Positions 8,622-14,783 of a stretch of DNA of 18,563 bases are shown here, piece after piece (within the stretch, counting starts at the first letter, position 1; each line of letters opens with the position of its first letter). Origin of the DNA: an uncultured Oscillibacter sp. (GTDB taxonomy: Bacteria; Bacillota; Clostridia; Oscillospirales; Oscillospiraceae); contig CAJUBX010000044.1 in assembly GCA_910585165.1 (NCBI GenBank), forward strand, positions 1-18,563. Direction: 5' to 3'. The notes under the pieces are model-generated. The model made no database searches. It saw only the letters and a program-made list of their open reading frames with translations, and was not told where the DNA came from. Made by a program: the position numbers and the translations under genes.

Positions 8622-9824
8622 TCAAAGGGGATAATCCGGAAACATTTTTCGAAGGGGCCGCTGTTTCTCTAAAATTCCATTGATTGCCTCATCCGTATAC
8701 CCGATTTCCCGCAGAACCTCCCGCGTATCCGCACCCAGAATAGGCGCGCCGCCCTGGAGCTTATTGGGCGTCCTGCTGAAGTTCAGCGGCGTGTTCGGAA
8801 GACGGTACTTACCCGCCGTGGGATGCTCCACCTCCGCCAGCATTCCCCTTGCCGCAGCCTGTCCCCCTTCCGCCACTTCCGGAATCGTGTGCACAGGGGA
8901 AACCGGAATTCCGGCTTCCTCCAAGAGGGCGCACAGCGCCGCGGTGGAATAGTCTTTCACAGCTCCGGCCACGGCCAGGCGGCAGGCCTCCCCATGCAGC
9001 AGGCGCTGCTTCGCGTCGGAAAACCTTGGGTCATAAGCCAGGGACGGGACCTCCAGCGCGGCGCAAAGAGCCTGCCACTGTTCCTGGCTCCCGGCGGTGA
9101 TGGCGGCAAAGCCGTCTTCCGTTTGGAAGAGGCCGTCCGGCGCCACGGTCTTTCCCGTATTGCCGTTTCGCGTTTCCACCTCTCCTGTGGCGCAGTAGCG
9201 GACGACAGCCTCGCCCATGCAGGCGGTCATTACGTCCATCATCGCCATGTCCAGGCGCTGCCCTCTGCCCGTTCGCTTTTTATGGTAGAGCATCGCCAGA
9301 ACACCGACGGTGGTATACAGGCCGGTCAAGAGGTCGGCGGCGGAAATTCCCACCTTCAGCGGCGGCTTTCCCGCCTCACCGGTAACGCTCATCATTCCTC
9401 CGGCAGCCTGAATCACCAAATCCAGGGCGCCTTTGCCGCTGAAGGGGCCATACTGCCCATAGCCCGAAATCGACGCGAACAGGATTTCCGGATTTACCTG
9501 CTTGATTTCCTCGTAAGAAACGCCCATGCGCTTCATTGTGCCGGGCTTGAAGTTTTCGATGACCACGTCGGCCCGTTTGGCAAGGTCGAAAAAAACCTTG
9601 CGCTGCTCCGGGTCCTTCATGTCGATGGTCACGCTTTTCTTTCCGCGCATAACGCTCAGATCGTAGGTGCGTTCGCCGCCCACATAAGGCCCGGCGCTCA
9701 GCTCTTTGTTGGGCCGCTCAATTTTAATGACCTCGGCCCCCATATCGCTCAGTATCATCGTGCATGTGGGCCCGGAGAGAAACTGTGTGAAATCCAGAAT
9801 TGTAATGCCGTCCAAAATGCCCAT
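8622..9824 (-). CDS. Class III CoA-transferase (CaiB/BaiF/Frc family), canonical copy
   Basis: This is a 400-residue enzyme of normal length. It has the conserved opening GITILDFTQFLSGPTC, MILSDMGAEVIKIERP, the MRGKKSVTIDM strand, the ENFKPG motif at 90-95, and GYGQYGPFSG leading to the catalytic aspartate Asp135 in GALDLVIQA. The C-terminal part has LLEEAGIPVSPVHTIPEV and PNTPLNFSRTP, typical of the family. It activates a carboxylate by taking CoA from a donor such as succinyl-CoA or acetyl-CoA; which acid is unknown. It follows the transporter by 49 bases. The ATG has no close ribosome binding site; see the leader element just upstream. It is clearly paralogous to the other CoA-transferase of the operon but keeps all family motifs. 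Confidence 0.95.
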   Translation of the reverse strand: MGILDGITILDFTQFLSGPTCTMILSDMGAEVIKIERPNKELSAGPYVGGERTYDLSVMRGKKSVTIDMKDPEQRKVFFDLAKRADVVIENFKPGTMKRMGVSYEEIKQVNPEILFASISGYGQYGPFSGKGALDLVIQAAGGMMSVTGEAGKPPLKVGISAADLLTGLYTTVGVLAMLYHKKRTGRGQRLDMAMMDVMTACMGEAVVRYCATGEVETRNGNTGKTVAPDGLFQTEDGFAAITAGSQEQWQALCAALEVPSLAYDPRFSDAKQRLLHGEACRLAVAGAVKDYSTAALCALLEEAGIPVSPVHTIPEVAEGGQAAARGMLAEVEHPTAGKYRLPNTPLNFSRTPNKLQGGAPILGADTREVLREIGYTDEAINGILEKQRPLRKMFPDYPL

Positions 9825-9830
9825 GACGTT

Positions 9831-9865
9831 TTATGTGATCCCGCTTTCGATCACTTGACTCCTTT
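9831..9865 (-). promoter_or_regulatory. Leader of CoA-transferase gene: displaced SD, mini-ORF and hairpin
   Basis: In the transporter/CoA-transferase gap the only good SD, AAAGGAG (9859-9865), lies 34 bases before the annotated ATG at 9824. It is placed correctly for a GTG at 9854, which opens a 7-codon reading frame (VIESGIT) ending in TAA. This frame is in phase with the CoA-transferase. The GTG also begins a 6-bp perfect stem (9849-9854 with 9835-9840). The hairpin may bring the SD nearer to the ATG, or the mini-ORF may couple translation. Confidence 0.45.
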
Positions 9866-9873
9866 CTCTTAAA

Positions 9874-11130
9874 TTAAATCAGGAAAATTGCGGCCCAGAG
9901 CAGCGCTCCGGCCATGGAACACACCAGCGTGACAAACCCGCAGCGGCTGAACTCTCCCTGGGTCATTTCCGCCAGCTCCATGGTGGGTGCGGCCAGGGAT
10001 GTGGACATCGGCGTCAGCATCGCGCTGGAGGACCCCACCAGCACCATGCCGGCCAGAGCCTTTACGGGAACGCCCAGAGGAGCGGCAAGGGGCAGTACAA
10101 TGGGAGTGGCCACGGCGACCCAGGCGCTGTTATTCATGAACTGCGTGCCGATACAGCTGAGCAGGTACACGGCGGCGCAGATCAAAAACGGACTTCCGGC
10201 AACATTGCTCAGGGCGCTGGACATAAGCTGATCCATCAATCCGGTGGACTGGATGCATTTGGCCACGGCAGTCATGCCGGCAACCATGAACAAGGCGTTA
10301 AAATCCACCTTCGCAAGCGCCGTTTTGTAATCCACACAGCCTGTGATAATACAGCCAAGCGCCGCCAGAATTGCGATGACGTGCATATCCAGCCCTTCAA
10401 TATTCAGCGCCATCAGAACCATGGTGCCCAAGAGAATCCCGCCGCTGAGCGCCATTTTCGGAGAAATCTTCTCCGGGACCTCTTTGCCCGCAACGTCTGC
10501 GGCCATGGCGGGAATCACTTGGCGGCTGGGCAGGATGTTCTTCTTGGCCATGAAAAGAACGCCTGGAACAAGAGTCAGCGCAAACAGGCAGGCGTAGGGG
10601 AGCAGTTCAAAAAAGCCCCAGCCTTCCCCGGTCAGCTCCACCAGCATGCTGTTGCTGGTGAGATTTCCGGTGCCGCCCACAAGGGTGATATACTGCCCGA
10701 TCATCAAAGCCGTCATATAGGCGTACAGCGTCCGCTGGAAGGATATCCCGGACGCCACCGTAATGGCAACGATAATGGGAAGGAAGAGGTAATAAGCGCC
10801 TGTAGCCGAGACAAAGGCGGAAACAAACGTGGCAAAGGCCATGGAGGCCAAAAGAATGCCGGTTTCCTTCGTTCCGGTGATTTTCAGCAGAAATTTTCCC
10901 ATGTATGTCGCCATGCCGGTTTCAAAAAGGGCCGCGCCCACAATCATCATGGACAGCATAATCGCAATGGTGGAAGAACTATACTGCTTGAAAGCGGTGG
11001 AGTAATCCGTAATGCCGGCCAAAATCATCAAAATCACGGCCAGCGTTGCCGTGGCGCCTCTGGGGACCTTTGTAAACATCATGACAATCGCGCCTAACGC
11101 GATGAGACCGCATATTGCCGCCTGAGACAT
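9874..11130 (-). CDS. SLC13/CitT-like (ion transporter superfamily) carboxylate transporter
   Basis: This 418-residue, very hydrophobic inner-membrane protein has about 11-12 predicted helices. It begins MSQAAICGLIALGAIVMMFTK. Two symmetrical half-repeats carry the polar re-entrant motifs GGTGNLTSNS in the first half and FMNNSAWVAVATPIVLPLA in the second, as in divalent-anion:Na+ symporters and CitT-type carriers. The C-half SSSAMLTPMSTSLAAPTMELAEM is also of this type. ATG 11130 is preceded by GGAGGGAG; the frame continues upstream for 69 codons, but that part is hydrophilic and lies in the regulatory region. As first gene of the operon, it most likely imports the di- or tricarboxylate that the other genes degrade. 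Substrate and coupling ion are inferred from family only. Confidence 0.88.
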   Translation of the reverse strand: MSQAAICGLIALGAIVMMFTKVPRGATATLAVILMILAGITDYSTAFKQYSSSTIAIMLSMMIVGAALFETGMATYMGKFLLKITGTKETGILLASMAFATFVSAFVSATGAYYLFLPIIVAITVASGISFQRTLYAYMTALMIGQYITLVGGTGNLTSNSMLVELTGEGWGFFELLPYACLFALTLVPGVLFMAKKNILPSRQVIPAMAADVAGKEVPEKISPKMALSGGILLGTMVLMALNIEGLDMHVIAILAALGCIITGCVDYKTALAKVDFNALFMVAGMTAVAKCIQSTGLMDQLMSSALSNVAGSPFLICAAVYLLSCIGTQFMNNSAWVAVATPIVLPLAAPLGVPVKALAGMVLVGSSSAMLTPMSTSLAAPTMELAEMTQGEFSRCGFVTLVCSMAGALLWAAIFLI

Positions 11131-11260
11131 TATTCTCCCTCCGTTCAAATCCGTTTCTCTGCGGTGGTCCGGACTTGTCCGCCACCCAAGCCCCCTCTCC
11201 GTCCGGCCTGCCGGCGGAAACTTTGCCTGCCGGGCCTGGAGGTGGGACGGCAGCGGGCGC

Positions 11261-11289
11261 TTGACTTTCATGGGTGCAAATGCTACAAT
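11261..11289 (+). promoter_or_regulatory. Sigma-A promoter for the LysR genes
   Basis: TTGACT at 11261-11266 and TACAAT at 11284-11289 are separated by 17 bases, with a TG one base before the -10 element (extended -10). A second TATAAT lies at 11297-11302 without a good -35. Transcription would start near 11296, giving a leader of about 228 bases before the first regulator. Confidence 0.7.
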
Positions 11290-11366
11290 ATGCAGGTATA
11301 ATCCGGCAGCCGTATCCGTGCGCGGGGGAAATTTCACCGCAGATTTGGTAAAAGCTTCTGATTTTA

Positions 11367-11385
11367 AGAGCGGGGCCCCTGCTCT
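11367..11385 (+). other. GC-rich hairpin in LysR leader
   Basis: AGAGC-GGGG pairs with CCCCTGCTCT with one bulged base and almost no loop, followed by TTTA. It could be a weak terminator or attenuator within the long leader, or an operator palindrome. Confidence 0.35.
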
Positions 11386-11523
11386 TTATGGTTATTATGT
11401 TATCAGGGCGGCTGTGAAAAGTCTAATATGTCTTACTTATTCTGGAAATAGGGAAAACTTATCGGGCATGCCTTCAAGGCGGTGAGACGGACGGCGGGCC
11501 CGTCCGGAATCCGGGGGGGGAAC

Positions 11524-12486
11524 ATGCAAGCGGGGGAAACGGCGGGGTGCGGTGTGCGGCTTTCCACTCAGGAAATTCAATATGTCTTAACAGTGGCGGA
11601 GACAGGCAGCATTACAAAAGCTGCGGAGAAGCTCTTTATTTCTCAGTCGGCGCTGAGCCAGGCGATTATGAAAACCGAGGTCAACATCGGTGCGCCTTTG
11701 TTCGACAGAGACAAGAAAAAGCTCCCCCTGACGGAAGCGGGCGTGCTGTTTGTAAAAAACGGGGCCAAAATTATCCACTACATGGAGCAGATTGAGCGGG
11801 ATATCCAAAAGCGGTCGCGGCTTACGCAAAAGCAGCTGCGAATCGGCATCCCGTATTATCTCGGCTCTCAGGTCATGCCTCCCGCCCTAAAAGCCTACCA
11901 TCAGGAGTATCCTGAAATACAAGTGCTGCTACTGGAGAAGTCCTCGTTTCAGCTGGAGGACGAGCTGCTGCGGCAGGCCATTGACCTGGCTGTTCTTCCG
12001 CTTCCGTTTCAATCGTCTAAAATTATTTACGAGCCGCTGTTTGAAGGCCCCATGTGCCTGCTTATCCCGGCGGGCTCTCCCCTGCTCCGGTTCTGCCGGG
12101 GAGACCCGGGAAGAATTGATTTGACGGAGCTGGGCGATGTGCCGTTCATATCAACCGACGCTCAAATCGGACAGCGCTCCGCAGTTGTATTTGACCTGAT
12201 GATGAAGCGCGCAAAAATCGCGCCAAAAACGGTGTTCGTCAGCAAGAATTTCAGTACGGTCAAGCAAATGGTTGCCTGCGGCATGGGAGTGGCCTTGATT
12301 CCCAGTGTTTATGTCAGTGAGGAAGATCTTTCCGCCCTGGGTCTTGTCCGCATCCTTCCTCTGGAAAGCCAGTCTTACCAGTGGTCTGTGACGGTGGCTC
12401 ATCACGAGGCCCGCCCGCTGTCCGGCGTGGCAAAAGGCTTTGTGCAAGTATTGAAGTCCTACTTTCAGCAGGGCGCCGGGGAATAG
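11524..12486 (+). CDS. LysR-family transcriptional regulator (first of tandem pair)
   Basis: This is a DNA-binding regulator of about 320 residues. The N-terminal winged helix-turn-helix reads TGSITKAAEKLFISQSALSQ followed by GAPLFDRD, the LysR hallmark. A linker leads to LRIGIPYYLGSQVMPP, the start of the effector-binding domain, which ends near FVQVLKSYF. The frame is open from a GTG at 11482; I prefer ATG 11524, which follows a G-rich stretch, but a GTG at 11554 would also give a normal LysR N-terminus. It is transcribed divergently from the carboxylate operon and is its likely regulator, with the imported acid or an intermediate as candidate inducer (inference). It is strongly similar to the next gene, including the PYYLGS and MP motifs. 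Confidence 0.92.
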   Translation: MQAGETAGCGVRLSTQEIQYVLTVAETGSITKAAEKLFISQSALSQAIMKTEVNIGAPLFDRDKKKLPLTEAGVLFVKNGAKIIHYMEQIERDIQKRSRLTQKQLRIGIPYYLGSQVMPPALKAYHQEYPEIQVLLLEKSSFQLEDELLRQAIDLAVLPLPFQSSKIIYEPLFEGPMCLLIPAGSPLLRFCRGDPGRIDLTELGDVPFISTDAQIGQRSAVVFDLMMKRAKIAPKTVFVSKNFSTVKQMVACGMGVALIPSVYVSEEDLSALGLVRILPLESQSYQWSVTVAHHEARPLSGVAKGFVQVLKSYFQQGAGE

Positions 12487-12623
12487 GAACCTGCATTCGC
12501 TCCTGCCGGGCACGCATAGGCGGGCTGCCTTCCGCCATGCCGCGTCAGGCTCCCCTGAAATCCGGCAGACATTTTCCGGCGGCGCATACAAGTTTTGCGA
12601 TTTGTGGTTAAACGGGAGCCGAC

Positions 12624-13559
12624 ATGAATATTTCAACCAGGGAAATCGAATATATTCTGGCGGTCGCCAGGGAAAAAAGCATTTCCAAAGCGGCGCTGAA
12701 TCTGAGCATCTCTCAGCCCGCTCTCAGCCAGGCAATTTTGAAGATCGAGGCGGCAATTGGAGCTCCCCTGTTCATCCGCACAAAAAATGGATTCGTTCTT
12801 ACGGAGACCGGAGACATTTTTGTAAAATACGGAACGGAGATCATGGGCTGCGTGGATCAGATTGAGAGGGGATTAAACCCCAGGCGGAGAACCGCTATGG
12901 AATCCCTTCGAATCGGCGTGCCCTACTACTTGGGTTCCAGGATTATGCCCCAATTGCTGGGAAAGTTCCAGGCCCTTTATCCCAATATTCAGATAACTTT
13001 GATTGAAATGCCCTCCCAGGATTTGGAGGTTGAGCTACTGAACCAAAGGAGCGACATCGCCATTGTCCCTCTGCCGATTCAGTTGGTGGGAATCCGTTAC
13101 CAAGAGATCATCGCCTCCCGGATTACGGTTGTTCTCTCCGAAAACGACCCGTTCCGGCAGGCGTTCTACCGCAAACCCGGAGACGACTCCTATTATGTAG
13201 ACTTATCCGCGCTGGAAAAAGCGCCCTTTGTGATGCTGAATCAAAACCACCGCACATCCACTGTCGCGATGGCGATGCTGCATAACGTGCTGATTGATCC
13301 GCAGATCGCCATCCTTACCGCCAGCTTTGACACGCTGAAAAGGATGGTATCCAATGGGCTCGGCGTTGCGCTGGTCCCGGATTTGTACATTTCCAAAGAG
13401 GACGAATCTGCCCTCGGGCTGCGCAAGGCGTATTTGGAGAAGGACCAGGACCTTCCCTGGAAAATCGCCCTCGCCTTTGAGGAGTTCCGGGTCCCGTCCT
13501 CTGCCGCGCAGTGTTTTGCGGATTACATGAAGGTCTGGGCGGAGGAACGGTTTTTATAA
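12624..13559 (+). CDS. LysR-family transcriptional regulator (second of tandem pair)
   Basis: This 311-residue protein begins MNISTREIEYILAVAREKS. The helix-turn-helix KSISKAALNLSISQPALSQ and GAPLFIRTKNG are canonical. The effector domain begins LRIGVPYYLGSRIMPQ and ends near FADYMKVW. GGGAG precedes ATG 12624. It follows the first LysR gene by 137 bases in the same direction, and the two are paralogues throughout their length, more alike in the DNA-binding domain than in the ligand pocket. They could recognise related operators with different effectors, or form heteromers. A strong terminator follows at 13612-13652. Confidence 0.94.
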   Translation: MNISTREIEYILAVAREKSISKAALNLSISQPALSQAILKIEAAIGAPLFIRTKNGFVLTETGDIFVKYGTEIMGCVDQIERGLNPRRRTAMESLRIGVPYYLGSRIMPQLLGKFQALYPNIQITLIEMPSQDLEVELLNQRSDIAIVPLPIQLVGIRYQEIIASRITVVLSENDPFRQAFYRKPGDDSYYVDLSALEKAPFVMLNQNHRTSTVAMAMLHNVLIDPQIAILTASFDTLKRMVSNGLGVALVPDLYISKEDESALGLRKAYLEKDQDLPWKIALAFEEFRVPSSAAQCFADYMKVWAEERFL

Positions 13560-13611
13560 GCGCGCCGCCGGGCAGCCTGGCGGAATTTTGGAAAATCCGG
13601 ACGGAATCATA

Positions 13612-13652
13612 AAAACCGGGGCCGCGTTTACTGTAACGCGGCCCTGGTTTTT
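13612..13652 (+). terminator. Rho-independent terminator after LysR pair
   Basis: A long stem (about 17 bp with one mismatch) centred on GGCCGCGTT/AACGCGGCC has a short loop and ends in a TTTTT run. It lies 52 bases after the second LysR stop and separates this unit from the recombinase locus. Confidence 0.85.
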
Positions 13653-13669
13653 CCTGCTTGAAAATATTA

Positions 13670-13692
13670 CTTCTGAAATAAAATTTCAGAAG
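13670..13692. repeat. Palindrome 1 upstream of recombinase
   Basis: Perfect 10-bp arms (CTTCTGAAAT and its complement) flank a 3-base centre AAA. It is AT-rich in a GC-rich region and lies 315 bases before the recombinase gene. Candidate protein-binding or recombination half-site pair. Confidence 0.6.
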
Positions 13693-13762
13693 CAATAAAT
13701 GCCATGTTCTGCGGCTGCCGCCGTTTATGGCGGCGAGCAAAAGGGCTCAAATCAAATTGTAT

Positions 13763-13789
13763 TATTTCCGAATTTTTAATTCGGAAATA
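13763..13789. repeat. Palindrome 2 upstream of recombinase
   Basis: Perfect 12-bp arms (TATTTCCGAATT and its complement) flank TTT. Size and shape resemble the 26-28 bp dimer sites of small serine recombinases. No T-run suited to termination follows. The arms share TTTC(T/C)GAA-like sequence with palindrome 1. Confidence 0.6.
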
Positions 13790-13796
13790 GTATCTT

Positions 13797-13856
13797 GAAA
13801 ACGAAAGCCTGGGCCGGGCCCTCCGTGAAAACGGCAGAATACCTAGGCCCGTTTTC
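13797..13856 (+). other. Potentially structured element
   Basis: GAAAACG (13797-13803) can pair with CGTTTTC (13850-13856). GGCC segments inside can pair with a bulge, and CCGT-GAAA-ACGG (13823-13834) forms a GNRA-capped hairpin. It could be an RNA structure or a DNA site; there is no match to a known family that I can name. Confidence 0.3.
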
Positions 13857-13883
13857 GCCGAAGAAAAATGCCTGCCTCCCTTC

Positions 13884-13900
13884 CCCAAATGGTATTTGGG
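13884..13900. repeat. Palindrome 3, next to the recombinase promoter
   Basis: CCCAAAT-GGT-ATTTGGG has perfect 7-bp arms. It ends 9 bases before the candidate -35 element, a position suited to autoregulation by the recombinase. Confidence 0.5.
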
Positions 13901-13909
13901 AACATTTAG

Positions 13910-13938
13910 CTGACGCAAAACGCCGCCTATGCTAGAAT
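13910..13938 (+). promoter_or_regulatory. Sigma-A promoter of recombinase gene
   Basis: CTGACG (13910-13915) and TAGAAT (13933-13938) are spaced by 17 bases, with TG at 13930-13931 giving an extended -10. It lies 46 bases before the proposed start codon. Confidence 0.65.
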
Positions 13939-13984
13939 AAGGGGACGCAAACCACATTTAGATTCAAGACGGGAGGCGGGGACA

Positions 13985-14617
13985 ATAGGAATCTATGGAT
14001 ACATCCGGGTCAGCGCAAAGGACCAGAACGGGGACCGGCAGCGAATCGCGCTGCAGGCTTTGTCCATACCGGAAAAAAATATTTTCATGGACAAGCAGTC
14101 GGGCAAAGACTTTCAGCGTCCTCAATATATGCGCTTAGTGAAAAAGCTGCGGCCGGAAGACGTTCTCTATGTCAAAAGCATCGACCGCCTGGGCCGCAAT
14201 TATGAAGAGATATTGGAACAGTGGCGCATCCTCACCCGGGAGAAGCGAATCGATATTTCCGTTTTGGACATGCCGCTGCTGGACACCCGCCAGGGAAGGG
14301 ATTTAACCGGAACGCTGATTGCGGATATTGTGCTCCAGCTCCTGAGCTACGTGGCGCAGACGGAGCGGGAAAACATCCGCCAGCGCCAGGCAGAGGGAAT
14401 CGCGGCGGCAAAAGCCAAGGGCGTCCGGTTCGGGCGGAAACGGATGGAGATGCCGGCAGGCTTCGACGGCTTTGCCCAGGAGTGGTGGGAAGGGCTGATT
14501 TCCGCCCGGAAAGCGGCGGCAAGGCTTGGAATCTCACACCATACATTTTTAAAGTGCGCCAGAGAGCGCTTTGGAGCCAGAAAAATAAACGGGCATCCGC
14601 AGAACAAGCGGGCATGA
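13985..14617 (+). CDS. Small serine recombinase (resolvase/invertase family) with probable ATA start
   Basis: This is a 210-residue site-specific recombinase. Read from ATA 13985, the N-terminus is (M)GIYGYIRVSAKDQ, giving the nucleophile Ser10 and Arg8. KSIDRLGRNYEEI supplies Arg68 and Arg71. LSYVAQTERENIRQR is the dimer/E-helix region, and the C-terminal ARKAAARLGISHHTFLKCARERFG is the DNA-binding helix-turn-helix. No ATG, GTG or TTG exists in frame before the catalytic Ser; the first is TTG 14060, which would delete the active site. A GGGAGG at 13971-13976 is ideally placed for ATA 13985, so ATA initiation is the simplest reading. The HTH is C-terminal, so it is not an IS607-type TnpA. It probably inverts or resolves DNA nearby; partner sites are unproven. 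Confidence 0.88.
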   Translation: MGIYGYIRVSAKDQNGDRQRIALQALSIPEKNIFMDKQSGKDFQRPQYMRLVKKLRPEDVLYVKSIDRLGRNYEEILEQWRILTREKRIDISVLDMPLLDTRQGRDLTGTLIADIVLQLLSYVAQTERENIRQRQAEGIAAAKAKGVRFGRKRMEMPAGFDGFAQEWWEGLISARKAAARLGISHHTFLKCARERFGARKINGHPQNKRA

Positions 14618-14642
14618 AGGTATACCTTCATGCCCGCTTGTT
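14603..14642 (+). terminator. Perfect 20-bp inverted repeat terminator overlapping the recombinase stop codon
   Basis: Arms 14603-14622 and 14623-14642 are exactly complementary, and the right arm runs into TTTTT. The TGA stop (14615-14617) lies inside the left arm, so the last codons of the recombinase encode half the hairpin. As it is symmetrical, it could also act on leftward transcripts. Confidence 0.85.
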
Positions 14643-14783
14643 TTTGGCTCGTTCCTAAGCCGTTCATAAATCTTATCGGACGCGCCGGAAAATAATTAAG
14701 ACTTTTTTCTGAAATTTTTCCCTCCGGATTTTTGGGCAAAAAAGTATACTCTCCTGCCCGCCGCCATGGAAGGGGGTGGGCCT

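Larger units (their letters stand above)
11131..11523. promoter_or_regulatory. Divergent intergenic region between catabolic operon and LysR pair
   Basis: These 393 bases separate the leftward operon from the rightward regulator genes. They hold the operon SD next to 11130, a sigma-A promoter facing right, and a GC-rich hairpin at 11367-11385. An AT-rich stretch from about 11385 to 11470 could contain the LysR operator and a leftward promoter, but I found no convincing leftward -35/-10 pair. LysR-type regulators usually bind in such divergent regions. Confidence 0.6.

Noticed and set aside
6833..8683. 616-codon plus-strand frame opposite the CoA-transferase and carboxyltransferase
   Set aside because: It spans two real minus-strand genes plus the gap between them; the composition is that of an antisense shadow.
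11261..11485. 74-codon plus-strand frame in the divergent region
   Set aside because: Its start codon is the -35 element of the LysR promoter, it has no SD, and the product has no features.
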